Assembly: GCA_025201375.1 (NCBI GenBank)
Contig: JAIWZP010000013.1
Location: forward strand, 545,508-609,507
Source: Gongronella butleri
Taxonomy: Eukaryota > Mucoromycota > Mucoromycetes > Mucorales > Cunninghamellaceae
Direction of reading: 5' to 3'
DNA: 64,000 bases
In this document: one piece after another, positions 47,440 to 58,690 of the stretch
How positions within the stretch are numbered: the first letter of the stretch is position 1
Layout: each line of letters begins with the position of its first letter
Program-made: the position numbers and the translations under genes
The notes under the pieces: generated by a model
The model's input: only the letters and a program-made list of their open reading frames with translations
Told to the model about the DNA's origin: nothing
Databases searched by the model: none

Positions 47440-48720
47440 AGTGCACACCAGCTCGCCGAGACCTCAACACAATGTCTTCAAAACACAAGCACTTTTACCG
47501 TCTTTGATCACAAATCCATTTGAGGTGACTAGCGCGTCGATACGTTGGGTCGTTCGTCGCATACGCTACCAAAATGGAGACGGCATTACCCCCTTTTTGC
47601 AGGGCGCGTCCTCCGGATCATGTTCATCGGGTCCCATATTTCAGCTAGAGAATGCTGAACACAAAACTCCAACGATGTCAATTTTTTTTCAGAGATCGGA
47701 TTACTGAGTCCTGATGAGAACATGCTGTTTGCATGAATTAGGGCCAAATCAACCACGTGATGGCTAACTCGCCGAGAACTCGACGCGATGTCCCCACACC
47801 ACAAGCACTTTTACAGTACCCCGATTGACCGCTGATTCATTTGAGGTGATACGCGCGTCGGGGCTCTCAGCCGTTGCCACTGTACGAGACCAAATGGTGC
47901 TGATCTTACCGCCTTAGGCGTATGAAACTGGCGCTTCATCAGAAATTTGCTCATCTGTCCACAAATTTTCACCGGTCGATGGTACACCCAATTCTCTTAC
48001 GATGTTAATTTTTTTTCGCGAATCGAATCACTCAGTCTCGAGAAATCTCGAGGTTCGTGTTTGTTAGTGAAACCCCAGCGCCAAACAATATTTTACGCGT
48101 TCCTCCCGACGAGCCTGACCGTCTGGCTACAATTTAGACCCGTGGATACTCGACTCTACACTTTGATGATTCCATTTTTTTCCCAGTCGGATCACTCAGT
48201 CCTGAGAAAATGCATTTTGCGTAAAAACAGGGCCAAATCAAGATCAAAATGATCCCTGAAGGGTAACTCACTGAGAACTCGAAGCGATGTCCTAAAACCA
48301 CAAGCGCTTTTACCTCGTTTGACCGCTGATTCATTTGAGGTGATACGCGCTCGGGACGCTCAGCCGCTGCCACTGTACGAGACCAAATGGTGCTGAATGC
48401 TGATCTTACCCCTTTTACCGGTACCTATCCATCATACGCGCATGAAACTGATTGACGCTTCATCAGAAACTTGCTCGTCTGGTCCCAAATTTGATCCAGT
48501 TGATGGTAAACACAATTCTCCAGCAGTGTTGATTTTTGACGCGAATCGGATCACTCAGTCGCGAGAAATCTCCTGATGCGTATTTGCTACTAGCCTACTG
48601 TACTACTGTAGTGGAACCCCAGCGCCAAACAATATTTTACGCATTCCTCTCGATAAGGCCGATCACCTGGCTCCAAATTTAGACCATTGGATTCTCGACT
48701 CGAAACTTCAGTATGACGGC
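47440..48720 (+). repeat. Tandem array with about 500-bp period
   Basis: The block CACAAGC.CTTTTAC followed by TGACCGCTGATTCATTTGAGG (or a close variant) recurs at 47484, 47801 and 48299. GCCACTGTACGAGACCAAAT recurs at 47876 and 48369. GAAACCCCAGCGCCAAACAA or GGAACCCC... recurs at 48069 and 48611. GATCACTCAGTC recurs at 48025 (as AATCACTCAGTC), 48189 and 48549. Two nearly complete units of about 500 bp and one shortened left unit can be traced. Each unit itself contains two related sub-parts ending in ATCACTCAGTC.GAGAAA. Confidence 0.85.
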
Positions 48721-48769
48721 GGCCATACTGTAATGTATGATAATAATACTGTATGATACTGTAGTACTG

Positions 48770-49075
48770 TTTAGCATGCTTGCAAAATAAAATCGATCAA
48801 ACATTATTATTACAGTAGATTAATTTCAACCTCACTTTTCTCAGCAACTATGATGAAAACAACCAGCGGTGCTTTTAACGTGTCGAATGCAGCTGTTAAA
48901 TCTCTGTCAAATGAATCAACTACTGTAGTCTCACCGCGATGCGCGATCTGACCAAAAAAACTGACGGAGAAAATCCACTTTTTCAACAAAATCTCTAATG
49001 GCGATTTGGTCGACAACGGTCTTCTAGTTGACCTGTAATTTTTATTCCAGTTTTACTAACAAACAGGGGGGCAAA
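48770..49075 (+). repeat. Dispersed repeat family B, copy B4
   Basis: Matches B2: GGTGCTTTTAACGTGTCGAA (48868), TAAATCTCTGTCAAATGAAT (48898), GACGGAGAAAATCCACTTTT (48962), GGCGATTTGGTCGACAACGG (48999), AATTTTTATTCCAGTTTTAC (49036) and TAACAAACAGG. The left part of the element is replaced by TACTGTA-rich sequence. It ends near 49065 at the same relative point as B1 and B2. Confidence 0.8.
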
Positions 49076-50756
49076 GCACCTATCATAATGGCATGACTTG
49101 CGACGCGCTAGCTTAGGTTTTGACTTTTTGCATTTCGGTCATTTCATCATTCAGGCAGGCTGCCGCCCACGCACTCATCAGCGTACAAACCTGTGCAAAC
49201 AAAAAAATAAAAAAATAAAAATAAAATAAAAAATCTATGCAATCCACGCACATTAATTTGGAAGTGTCAAACCTTAAATTTTTGCAAAAAAAATCTTGCC
49301 CGAATTAAGCACTTTTCTATGTCGATCGTCGTTCATGCGTCACTCATTGGGCATGCATTTTTCTTACGTTGGCGCGACCTGTCATTTTGTCTGCCAAAAG
49401 CAAATCGTCGGAGTAACCTGTTTGGGATGTATTGATCATGCGGAGTTCAAAATGTCCCAAATTTGGCCTTTTCTGAGATTGAAATGTGTGACCCTTGAGT
49501 GACCCCTGACTTTTTCAAAAGTGATCGTGGCGCTTTGGGGGTTTAAGCTTTTTTGTTGCAGTTTTTGCGCTGAATGCGATGCGGCTATTTTTGAGCAGGG
49601 TCGATCACGCAGATGGCGAGATGAATGCAAAATAGTACAAATTGGAGGTTTCTGGCATTTTCGAGTCCAAAAAAGTCGGGCGGTCTGTCTTGAACACTGG
49701 GCGGCTATACTGTAGTTTACACCGTGGCGCAGTTTTGATTAGCGGACAGGTACGCACGTCGTACGTATCATACGATGTAATTTTTTTTCTGGAGGCACTA
49801 CAGTACAGGCCGGCAAAGTCCGAGAAACACGCTCTCTGGTCTCTGCTCTATGGTGTTTACAGTAAAAAGCAAAGGACGTGTACTTTTTAATGCAGTCTGC
49901 AGTGTTGTTTGATTATGATATGCTGCATGCAGTGAAGCGATGATGGCGCGGCTTTGTGAGAATATTGTAAAAAAAAAAAATAGAGGTATCAAACACAACA
50001 TCGCATCGCAAAACGCAAGAAACGCTGGCAAAATAGGAACAATCAAGATCACTACGTATGATATAGGATGATATGAAATACAGTATTTGACCATCTTCTA
50101 CTGTAATGTTCTATGATACAGTAGGCATTGTGCCACAAGAATGCCAAAGACTTGTGTCGATGTGTGTACGGTACCAAGATATCATGATGTCGCCACAATC
50201 CTATAGGAGCCTCTCAAATACCAAGTGAAATTGATGATCTTATCATAAAAATGGTGATTTCGCCGTCATTCGTACGATACAAGAGCTGCTGAAATTTGCT
50301 TAGCAATTGGCTTTAATTCGCGTACACGGTGCGGATTCGCTCCAAATCTCGAAATTGTATCAGGGGAATGGACGTAAAAAAAAAAAAGTGAATTACGCCT
50401 ATGATACTTGCCCTTTTCAAGTTGTTGTAGGTTTGTGGTGGTGCCTTGGAAGCAGCATCTTGATTGTCTAGAAGTTTAGGTGACGTTTTCTGTTCAACGG
50501 GATTGCTTTTAAAAGATCAGTCTATTGGGAAAACGGGCAAAACGCGAATAGGGGTTTGCTACTGTAGCCCTAGAATTTGACGGATTGCATCTGATGTGTT
50601 CAGGCCAAATCTGTCCAGCCAATGGAGAGGCTCGTTTGCTCACAAGACCATGAGGCATTGGGCACGTTTCTTTATTGGGATGGGCGAAATCTTCTGCAAC
50701 ATGGAAAAAGGCGCTTGCTTGCCTTTTCTTTGTTCTTTTCTTCCTCCTCTCTCCCT

Positions 50757-50787
<31 letters not shown>

Positions 50788-50816
50788 CCACAAGTTACAG
50801 CCCACCAAGTTCCAAT
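49076..50816. other. Intergenic sequence rich in TACTGTA/TACAGTA; ends in 29-nt T-run
   Basis: No gene seen. Sites of the 7-mer occur near 49707, 49798, 49858, 50081, 50097, 50116 and 50562. The last 200 bp are probably the promoter of the UBE2J2-like gene: a CTTCCTCCTCTCTCCCTCC pyrimidine stretch followed by T-run 50759-50787, only 29 bp before the start codon. Confidence 0.4.
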
Positions 50817-51817
50817 ATGGCCACGAAAACGGCTTATCGTCGTTTGACCAAGGAGTTCATGGAACTGCAAAAGAAGTAAGTGCAGTGTTTCTTAGCCTCC
50901 AGGTTGCATTTTGTGGTGCTAACTTTTTGTCTGTCTAGTCCTCCTCCCTTCATTACAGCCAAGCCCAACGAAAGCAACATTCTTGAATGGTAAAAATGGC
51001 GCCCCCTTTGACTTTTTGTGCCTTGTTAATGATATTTACGCTCTTCTTGCCCGTTTTATAGGCACTATGTTATCCAAGGACCTCCAGATACCCCCTATCA
51101 AGGCGGCGAGTACTACGGCCGACTGACGTTTCCATCAGACTACCCATACAAACCGCCCTCGATCCGTATGAGCACACCATCAGGTCGTTTCCAGCCAGAC
51201 ACTCGATTGTGCCTGACCATGAGCGACTTTCATCCAAGTCTATGGAATCCCAGCTGGTCCGTTGCCACCATTCTCAATGGCCTGCTGTCCTTTATGGTAA
51301 CTTTTTATTTTATTCGCTTTGCATTTTCCATGCTCATTTCGTTTTTTCTTCAATTCAAAGACCACCGACGAGAACACGACGGGTAGTATCAGGACGACAG
51401 ATGCCGAGAAACGACTGTATGCCATGCAATCGCACAATGCAAACATGAAAATGCCAAAGTTCAGAGGTAAAATCCCTTTTTTTTGAAAAAGCTCGGCAGC
51501 ATGGAATTCTCATTGTTTTTTTTTATCACAAAAAAACAGGGATGTTCCCCGAATTGTGCACATTGCATCAGCAGGCGCCCGCCGTGCACGACGATTCTTT
51601 ACGACGACGACACGTTGATGAAAGGAAATCAGCACAGCAGCAGCCGCCGCAGCAAGCGGTGGTCAACAAGGCAGCCCCCACTCAGATTGCACAGCAAGAG
51701 CCTTCGAGATTTGCGCGCACCATGTCCCGGTGGAAACGATGGACGCTCGTCCTTGTTGTCTTTGTGTACTTGATTTTATCGAAAATTGCTTCTCGATCCG
51801 CCGGCGGCGGCGAGTGA
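50817..51817 (+). CDS. Tail-anchored ubiquitin-conjugating enzyme E2, UBE2J2/Ubc6 type
   Basis: Exons 50817-50875, 50939-50989, 51062-51296, 51361-51466 and 51540-51817 give 242 aa. It is an ER-membrane E2 of ER-associated degradation. The UBC fold begins [20 protein letters not shown]. The Ubc6-type active-site region [20 protein letters not shown] carries the catalytic Cys (residue 94 by count) in the non-canonical Ubc6/UBE2J context. [16 protein letters not shown] matches the family. A Gln/Pro-rich linker follows, then a C-terminal membrane segment [17 protein letters not shown] with a short luminal tail, as expected for a tail-anchored protein. All features for activity are present. It converges with the seven-TM gene. 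Confidence 0.94.
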
Positions 51818-52046
51818 TCGGGCCCCCATCTTTCGTTTTTCTTTTCTTTTTCTTTTCTCCCTTGTAGCTTGTGTTTCTGGAGGATGAGCGCTTGCTGTCG
51901 CTCGTTGCTCATCTGGTTGCTAGTCTTATCGTGCTGTTCATGCGCTTAAAAAGAATAAAGCCAAAGTAAAATAATAAAAAAAACAAGGATCCCACTTCGC
52001 AACTTGAGGAATTAAGGAGAAACAACGTTAAGGGATGCCATTTGTT

Positions 52047-53070
52047 TTATTGGTCACGTGTGTTGTAGGGCGTCAGGAACAATTCAGCATCTTGGGGCTT
52101 CTTTTGGTCGCCATTGGCCTCGTTCAGTTCTTGATGTGCCTGCTGCTGTTGTTGTTGCTGTTGCTGTTGCTCAATCTGGCGCTGACGGCGCAATTGGACA
52201 AGCCATGCAATCAGCACGCTGATGGCCATGAGTAAGCCCATCATGCAGGTCACGCCAAGAAAGATGAGGCGATAACGAAGCACGCTGTCAAAGGCGATCG
52301 CGAAGCGGACCAATTGATATCCAGTATAAAAAAAGACGGCGACGCCAAGCACGAGCGCTGCAAGCACCTGTGCGGCGCTCAGGAAAGCCTGTGTGGCCCA
52401 CACAGCCATGAAAAATAGCAGACTCACGCAAAAGTAGATGGGCGGCTCGATAAGCGCCGTGGCCGATGGCTCAATCTGCGCGAGCGGCAGCAGCGTCGTG
52501 CTGTAAAGGAACAGCCAGTAAAAATCCAGCTTGACCACGTGCAGACACGCGCTTTGAGTCGCGCTCAACGGTGCGTGGAATAGCCGACGGCTCACGAGGC
52601 CAAGTGCCACCAGACCAAGCCAGCCCGCCACGCTCACAGCCGCCACAAAGTACCCGCTCTTGTCCCCGGACACCATGCACGGACCCTCCAGCGCCTGATG
52701 TTGGTATCCTTGCATCGTGCCATCAAGCACAATCCAAAAAGCTTAAAAAAAAGTTTGTTAGTCGCCGCTTTTTCTTCGTTTTTTTTTTTTTTACGCGTAT
52801 CATACCAAACGCAATTAAAAAATACAATCCCGTGGCGTGCATGGTGACAATGGTGTCCAGGGCTAGCATGAGGCTGTAAAGCGAGTGAGCAACCAATTGA
52901 CCGACTGCCATCAGGTCCATTTGCGCTTTTCCAAAGCCTGCAAGTGTCAAAATGCATTGGCCATATGCCTGCGTGCTTGGCACGATCAGGAGCATCGCCA
53001 CCACAATCACCGTTGCCACCGCTTGCACCACGGCAACAAGGAGCATCCACGAGGGTGAGATGAAAACCAT
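52047..53070 (-). CDS. Multipass membrane protein with Gln-rich C-terminal tail
   Basis: Exons on the minus strand: 53070-52806 and 52741-52047, giving 319 aa. Hydrophobic segments suggest about seven membrane passes (first WMLLVAVVQAVATVIVVAML; last FLGVTCMMGLLMAISVLIAW). They are followed by a charged, Gln-repeat cytosolic-type tail (52136-52175) ending TPYNTRDQ. The topology resembles a seven-helix receptor-like or transporter-like protein, but I recognise no family signature and assign no function. The splice GCGTTTG|GTATGA to AAG|CTTTTTGG keeps the frame and continues a membrane helix, which supports the model. Confidence 0.7.
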
Positions 53071-53225
53071 TTGAAAAAAATGAAAAATGATGAAAAAGCA
53101 ACGAAAAAAAAAAAAAAAAGTAGTGGACCATATGCCAGTTGCCTAAATAGATGATGAAAGGATCATCTTCTATGATGGTGTCATATCAATCAATAAATAA
53201 AAGGTCTCCTTTATTGTTGTTCTTT

Positions 53226-54716
53226 CTACACGACGATGGACCAGTCGCTCTCGACGTCACCATATTGGATGTCCATGATCGTATCGTTGAAGCGCTTGGT
53301 ATAGGGGCCAGCTTGGGATTGAGGGTCCTTGGGGTCGAGGGGAATGTTCAGATCCTCGCCGAGGTAGTTGATGGCCTTGATGGGCGAGACGATGCAAGCG
53401 GTACCTGCGCCAAACATCTCCTGGACGCGTCCGAGCTTGATGGCCTCCTTGAGCTGAGGCATCGTCATGTGGCGCTCGGTCACCTTGAATTCGCCCCACT
53501 GGCGCGCGAGGTCGAGGATCGAGGCACGCGTCACACCGGGCAAAATGGAGCCATCGAGGGGAGGCGTGGCCAATTCCAGTTCATTGTCCTCGTTCTTCCA
53601 CAGGACGAACAGATTCATGGTGCCAACCTCCGTAAGCTGGTGCTCATCGCCAAAGAGCCACAAGTTTTGCTGGTAACCCTCCTTGGCGGCAAGGCGCTGG
53701 GGAAGAAGACCGGGCGCGTAATTGCCACCAATCTTGGCATCGCCGGTGCCTCGGGGCCACGCACGCACATACTCAGTGGTGGCCTTGAGCTTGACCGCGG
53801 CAAAGCCCGTCTTGTAGTAAGGGCCCACGGGACAGCCAATCACAAACAACTTGGCATTGGAAGGCGGGTTCACACCGAGCGCCTCTTGTGTGCCAATCAT
53901 CGTGGGACGCAGGTACAAAGAGTAGCCGCGCTCACTGGGGATCCAGCGCTCGTCCATCTTCAGGTATTGACCCAACAACTTGATCAATTCCTGGCCCTCA
54001 AATTGCTAAAAAAAAAAAAATAAAAAAATAAAAAAAAAGTGAGCTTCTCAGATTGCCACAATGGCATCATGCACACGTGACTTACGGGCAAGGCAATGCG
54101 AGCCGTGGATCGGTTCATGCGCGCCATGTTCATGTCGGGACGGAACAAGCGGGTGTTGCCTTTCTTATCCTTGTACGCCTTGAGACCCTCAAAACACTAG
54201 AATAAAAAAAAAAAAAAAAGGGTGAGCCCATGCGCCCCATTTTTTGTTTCTTTTTCTCTCTCCATTGCCACTGTGCTCCTTTTTTACCTCCGAGGCATAG
54301 TGGAACACGACGGCACTGGGGGCCAATTCCAAATTGCCGTAAGGCTTGATTTCGGGCGCGGCCCAGCCCTCCTTCTCGTTCCAATCAGCCGAGATCCTGT
54401 GAAAATTTGTTTTTTTTTATGGTTTAGTCGCCACCCTGGCCAGCACTGCGCCTCAATTCTTACATATGGTCCGTGAACGTGTGGCCAAACACAAGGTCCT
54501 TGTTGGCAACAAGCGGCTTGAGCACTTCAGACTTGGTCACCTTGACCTTGTCGGCCTACAAAACCAAACGAAAAAAAATGAGCCTTTTGGAACCTGGCAA
54601 CAGGGCAAACGAGCCGTCAAAAGCGTGCGTGTGCTTACGCTAAGACCAGCGAGCGTCGAATTGAAGCGCTTTGAGCACGCAAAAGCGGACTTGCGAAGCA
54701 AACGAGAGGAGAACAT
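53226..54716 (-). CDS. Branched-chain-amino-acid aminotransferase, mitochondrial
   Basis: Exons on the minus strand: 54716-54639, 54555-54464, 54396-54288, 54196-54086, 54005-53226, giving 389 aa. It is a fold-type IV PLP enzyme that interconverts Leu, Ile and Val with their 2-oxo acids. The N-terminus [20 protein letters not shown] is a typical mitochondrial presequence. Family motifs in order: [36 protein letters not shown] (split), [35 protein letters not shown] with the PLP-binding Lys, [21 protein letters not shown] and GTACIVSPI. Length equals fungal Bat1-type enzymes. No oddity seen. The exon-exon junctions all lie within conserved blocks and keep frame. Confidence 0.96.
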
Positions 54717-55109
54717 CGTGTAAAAAAGAAGAGAGGGGAGGGAACAAACTATAAGAGAAAGAAGAAGAACGAAAAAAAAAAATTGACGTGCAGATAGGGT
54801 TTATATTCCAATGGCGCGGGGAAAGGTGGCAATCTGCCAATCAATGGGTGACTCATGCTGGCTTCGCAGCTCGCGATGCGAAATGACTCCACCTCTGTGC
54901 CACCCAATAACATTTCCCACGGAGTCAACCCAATTTGCCGGATGACCGGACATCCAACACGAGAAAAAAAAGAAAGATGAAACACGCGGCGCACAATGCG
55001 CATAAAACATCCACCCCGCGTTATTTTTTTTTACTTTGAACAGATGAATTGAAGCAATTAAAAGTTGTGGGATGAAATGAAGCAACTAAAACGGATATCA
55101 ATGGAGGAT
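54717..55109. other. Spacer between aminotransferase start and RAD52 end
   Basis: 393 bp containing the aminotransferase promoter (A-rich near 54725-54782) and presumably the RAD52 3' UTR. No motif-supported ORF. Confidence 0.35.
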
Positions 55110-56370
55110 TTACGAGCGCTGGCGCTTGTAAGAGGTGTGTTCCGGAGGAGCAGGTGACACTGGTATTCTGCTTGCGTCGACAGCTGCCGCGCTAGAAAAG
55201 AAAAAGGGGTGAGCACGTGTTCATGACATCGAGGCACAAAATGGTTACATTTCCATGAAGATTTCATCGTCTTCCTCGTCTAAAAAACAACAAAACAATC
55301 AGCCCAATCCGTTTCTTTTGTTTCTTTGTTGTATTTTACCAATGAGAAAGCTGCGTTGAGTTAGAAATGCTGGCGCGTTGTATTGCAGGGAGCCTGTTGG
55401 CTCGGTCTTGACGGGTGCTGGTTCCTGCTTGACGGGCATCGTGGTATTAGCGCTGGTTTTGGTGGAATTGGCGGGGGAATTGGGCTTGTTCTCGGCGATC
55501 TTTGCGCCCGGTTCGTTTTTAACGGCAGACTTGAATGTGCTCGAGCCAGCTTTGGTGGACGACGATGCTCGCGCTGCTTCTTGTTCGTCTAGTCTCTTTT
55601 GCACATCCGGATGGCGATACAAATCCTTTGGAATGAATGGGATCTGCCAAAAAAAAAGTCAATTTTGGACGCGCAATTTTTTTTTCCCTTTATCGCTTAC
55701 CATTGGCCTGGGCACGCTTCGAATACTTTGCAAATAATTCTTGTCATAAAGGCAATTGCCCAGCATGTTGCCAAACAGATGCAATGCGCGCTTCAGGCCG
55801 TCGGTCGTGGACGATTTGCGCGCCTTGTCAAACGCTGCTGCCTTGTTTCTCATGTTTTCCGCTGCGCCGCTACCCCAATCTTCGCGGAACGCGCCGCAAG
55901 CCAACGTCACCCGCACCTTGGAAGCCATGCCGACGCTGATTCGGCCATCGCTATCAATATCTTCCTAAAAAAAAAACAAAAAAAAAACGTGATGAGGGCT
56001 CCTGGTTTTTTTTTTTTCGCATGCAAGCTGCCCCGCACTGGCCCATGTCTTTTTCGCCCGCGCTGGCCAGCTAAAAACGCGTACTTACAAAGTCGACCTT
56101 GGTCTCGCGCACCTCACTTGACCAGCCATCATAGCCAAACACCTCGTTCGCCAAGTTTATGGCACTATGGCCGCTAATATAGGAGATGTCGGTGCCCCCA
56201 GCTAGAAAGAGAAAAGCAGAAAAAGGGAACAAAGGGGTGAGTGAGCGTGTTTTTTTTCAGTCGTTTGCGATTTAGCTCCTTCTTTGCTTTTGCTTACGTC
56301 CAGGGCGGCGGCTCACAAACTCGGGCCCAAGGCTCTTTTTCAAATACTCGTGGCGATCCTTGGGATCCAT
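55110..56370 (-). CDS. RAD52: Rad52 homologous-recombination mediator
   Basis: Exons on the minus strand: 56370-56298, 56201-56089, 55964-55701, 55643-55340, 55279-55249, 55191-55110, giving 288 aa. Rad52 anneals single-stranded DNA and loads Rad51 in the nucleus. The conserved N-terminal ring domain is complete: GPEFVSRRPGPGGTDISYI, INLANEVFGYDGWSSEV, VGMASKVRVTLACG, and DGLKRALHLFGNMLGNCLYD. The C-terminal part is short and of low complexity, with KQEPAP repeats resembling SUMO-site-like VKQE and VKTE motifs, an acidic patch DEEDDE, and a basic end YKRQRS. Fungal Rad52 proteins are usually 400-550 aa, so the Rad51-interaction tail is reduced or unrecognisable here. It is divergent from the MUG113-like gene. 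Confidence 0.93.
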
Positions 56371-56790
56371 GGAGGAGAATGGTAAAAGGAAATAAAATGA
56401 GAGAAAGAGAGAGAAACAAAGAACTTGAGCGCGCAGCCAATTTTATTGATTTCGTGCGCAGTAGCCTGCGCAGCGTTCCCAATATGATTGGGCCTGAATT
56501 GGGCCCGCCCACCGCTTCGCCACAAGACCAATTCTTTCGTGTAGCATTGTCATAGGGAATTTCATGAAAAGGGGGCACAATATTCTTTTTATGTTTCATT
56601 TTAATGGCGTTAAAGACGCGTTTCATGAATATTTTGATGATTTTGACGCGATAACGCGTGTCAAACGACCGCGGACGTGATGTGAAGGTTGCCAGGGGAT
56701 GCACTATGACAATGGACACGACCCTCAACTCCGACACCAGGCTCTTCTCTTTCGTGTTTCCCTTTTTTTATTGTCAAGATCACGTTTCAT
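56371..56790. promoter_or_regulatory. Bidirectional promoter RAD52 / MUG113-like gene
   Basis: 420 bp between the divergent start codons. It contains ACGCGT (near 56612 and 56655), the hexamer bound by MBF at fungal G1/S genes including repair genes. Two copies of ACGCG(T) in a RAD52 promoter fit cell-cycle control, but ACGCGT-like sequence is common throughout this window, so this is only suggestive. Confidence 0.4.
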
Positions 56791-57967
56791 ATGCTGCGGT
56801 TCTCGTTGTATGCCTCACGGCCGTGCTACTCGGTCTCTCGTGCGTGTCCGCATCAACTGCGCTGGATGACAGCGGCCGTCAAGACCATGGCAAAGGCATC
56901 CGGGTCATCTGCCATTCAAAAAAAGACAAATTCGCCAAAAACCAGCACAAAAGTCGTCACACGCGTGCCAGGCACGACTCCACGCGTGACACGCGCTCCT
57001 TCTAGCACCCAGACCAAGATCCAATATCAGCAGTGCGCAGGTACGCGGCGCGACGGCCGACCTTGCAGTCGAAACGTACCTGTTGACCCTGGCGACACAA
57101 AGACCACAACAAAAATGACTCCTGTTTATTGCCACGACCACCAGCCACGCGTCGCGCCCGTCACAACGGCAACAATGGCCACATCCACGGCGCATCCGCC
57201 AATTGAAAGCGTTTCAACGACAATGGACAGACCTGCCGCGTCAATCACACGCGCACCGCCCTCAAAACTCTACGATTGCTGGGCCTGTAAGTGGCTCTTT
57301 CTCTTGTTTTTTTTTTAAAAAAAAGACACACAGATGCTTATTTTTCTCGTCTTTTTTCTCGATGTTTTTTTTTTTGAAAGTGTGGATCAACAAAAACATC
57401 CCTCCCCGGCGGCGGTGGATGCTGCAGCAGGAGATAATGAAGCCATTGTCGCCAAAGGACGAGGCAGGGTATCTTTACGCGTATCACCTGATTCAAGGTC
57501 CGCGCATGTCGACCGACACGTATTGTTATTTCAAGATTGGGCGGTCGACGAACCCCACACGCCGAATGTACCAGGTGATGAACCAGTGCGGGTACCAGCC
57601 AAGGTTGTTGGACGTGATGCCTGCGTGGACGAGAACGGGCGCGACTTTGCAACAACAACAGCGCAAAACACGCCCCGGCAAGGCCGAGCGATGGACAAAG
57701 TGCCCACTGTCGCACCGCGTCGAGCGCCTCATCCACCTAGAACTCGCCAGCCTGTATCCAAGCACCGGAGGATTCAAGTGCAAGGCCTGCGGCTCCACTC
57801 ATCGCGAATGGTTCCGCGTCAAGCGGCCCATGGTCCTCGACGACACAGGCGCTCAAAGACCAATGACCGATCACGAGGTCTGGCTCGAAAAAATTAGACC
57901 CGTCATGCTCCATTGGGTCCGCTACGGCGTCGTCGCATCCGCCACACTCACTTCTCACCATACCTAG
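56791..57967 (+). CDS. T5orf172 (GIY-YIG-like) domain protein, MUG113-like
   Basis: Exons 56791-57286 and 57381-57967 give 360 aa. The N-terminal half is Thr/Ser/Pro-rich and holds a putative zinc-binding unit: CAGTRRDGRPCSRNV followed 20-30 residues later by YCHDH. The C-terminal half has AGYLYAYHLIQGP then YCYFKIGRSTNPTRRMYQVM, the signature of the DUF1766/T5orf172 domain, a branch of the GIY-YIG superfamily seen in fission-yeast Mug113 (meiotically up-regulated). It also contains HRVERLIHLELASLYP and a C-X2-C pair (CKACGSTHREWF). Nuclease activity is not shown for this fungal branch. The start could also be Met26 or Met33. It shares a promoter region with RAD52. Confidence 0.8.
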
Positions 57968-58690
57968 ATTCACATTTCCAATAAAAATGCACCTAGAAAT
58001 GTCTCTCAGAGCTCCAATAGTCGTCTGTGCCGAGAAAACTTGAACGAGGCACGTAACGATTTGGTTCAAACTTGGACATATTTAGACAAGTATCTCAGGA
58101 ACAGCGCATCAGGACGCCATTTTAATGATAAATCAATTTTTCTTGCCACAAGACATTGCAAACCCCACGGAAACACGTCTCACCGTGACGAGGCAAGAGA
58201 GAAAGGCAGATGAGGGCCAAGTTGAAGCCGCCCAAGAGCCATTGAGACGTGTCAACCGCCAAACAAAAGTGTACACCAAGTTTCAATATCCATTTTCTTG
58301 CCAACCACCTAACCAATCTCTAGATTTTTTGTATAGCAACGTGATAAGCGGAATGAAATTGTATATGCAAAACGTACTACGCGCATCGGCTCATGAAATC
58401 ATAACAAAGTGCATTAAAAATGGCAAATGGGCAACTTTTTCGCGATTTTTGGCGTCGCGAGTGCCCCGATCTTTGTCAAATTTGGACCTGCTGTCCCTCG
58501 TAGATGTCCAAATCGTGTCACCAAGTTCGAGATCTCAATGCTTGTCTGTGAGCAAGTGATAGGCCAAATAATGAAAATGGAACCGAATCACGTGAACCTC
58601 CCCTGCTCACACGTTGCAATGCCTCGTAACGCATCTAAACGTGGCACAACAGGCTAGGAACAGCGAACGGGACAAATTTGGGATGAATCA
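57968..58690. other. Intergenic spacer, no recognised features
   Basis: No motif-supported ORF. The 144-codon frame at 58125-58559 has no family resemblance, and its flanks look like ordinary spacer. Confidence 0.3.

Noticed and set aside
58125..58559. 144-codon plus-strand frame
   Set aside because: No motif, no splice context and no similarity to neighbours. Chance ORF in spacer.
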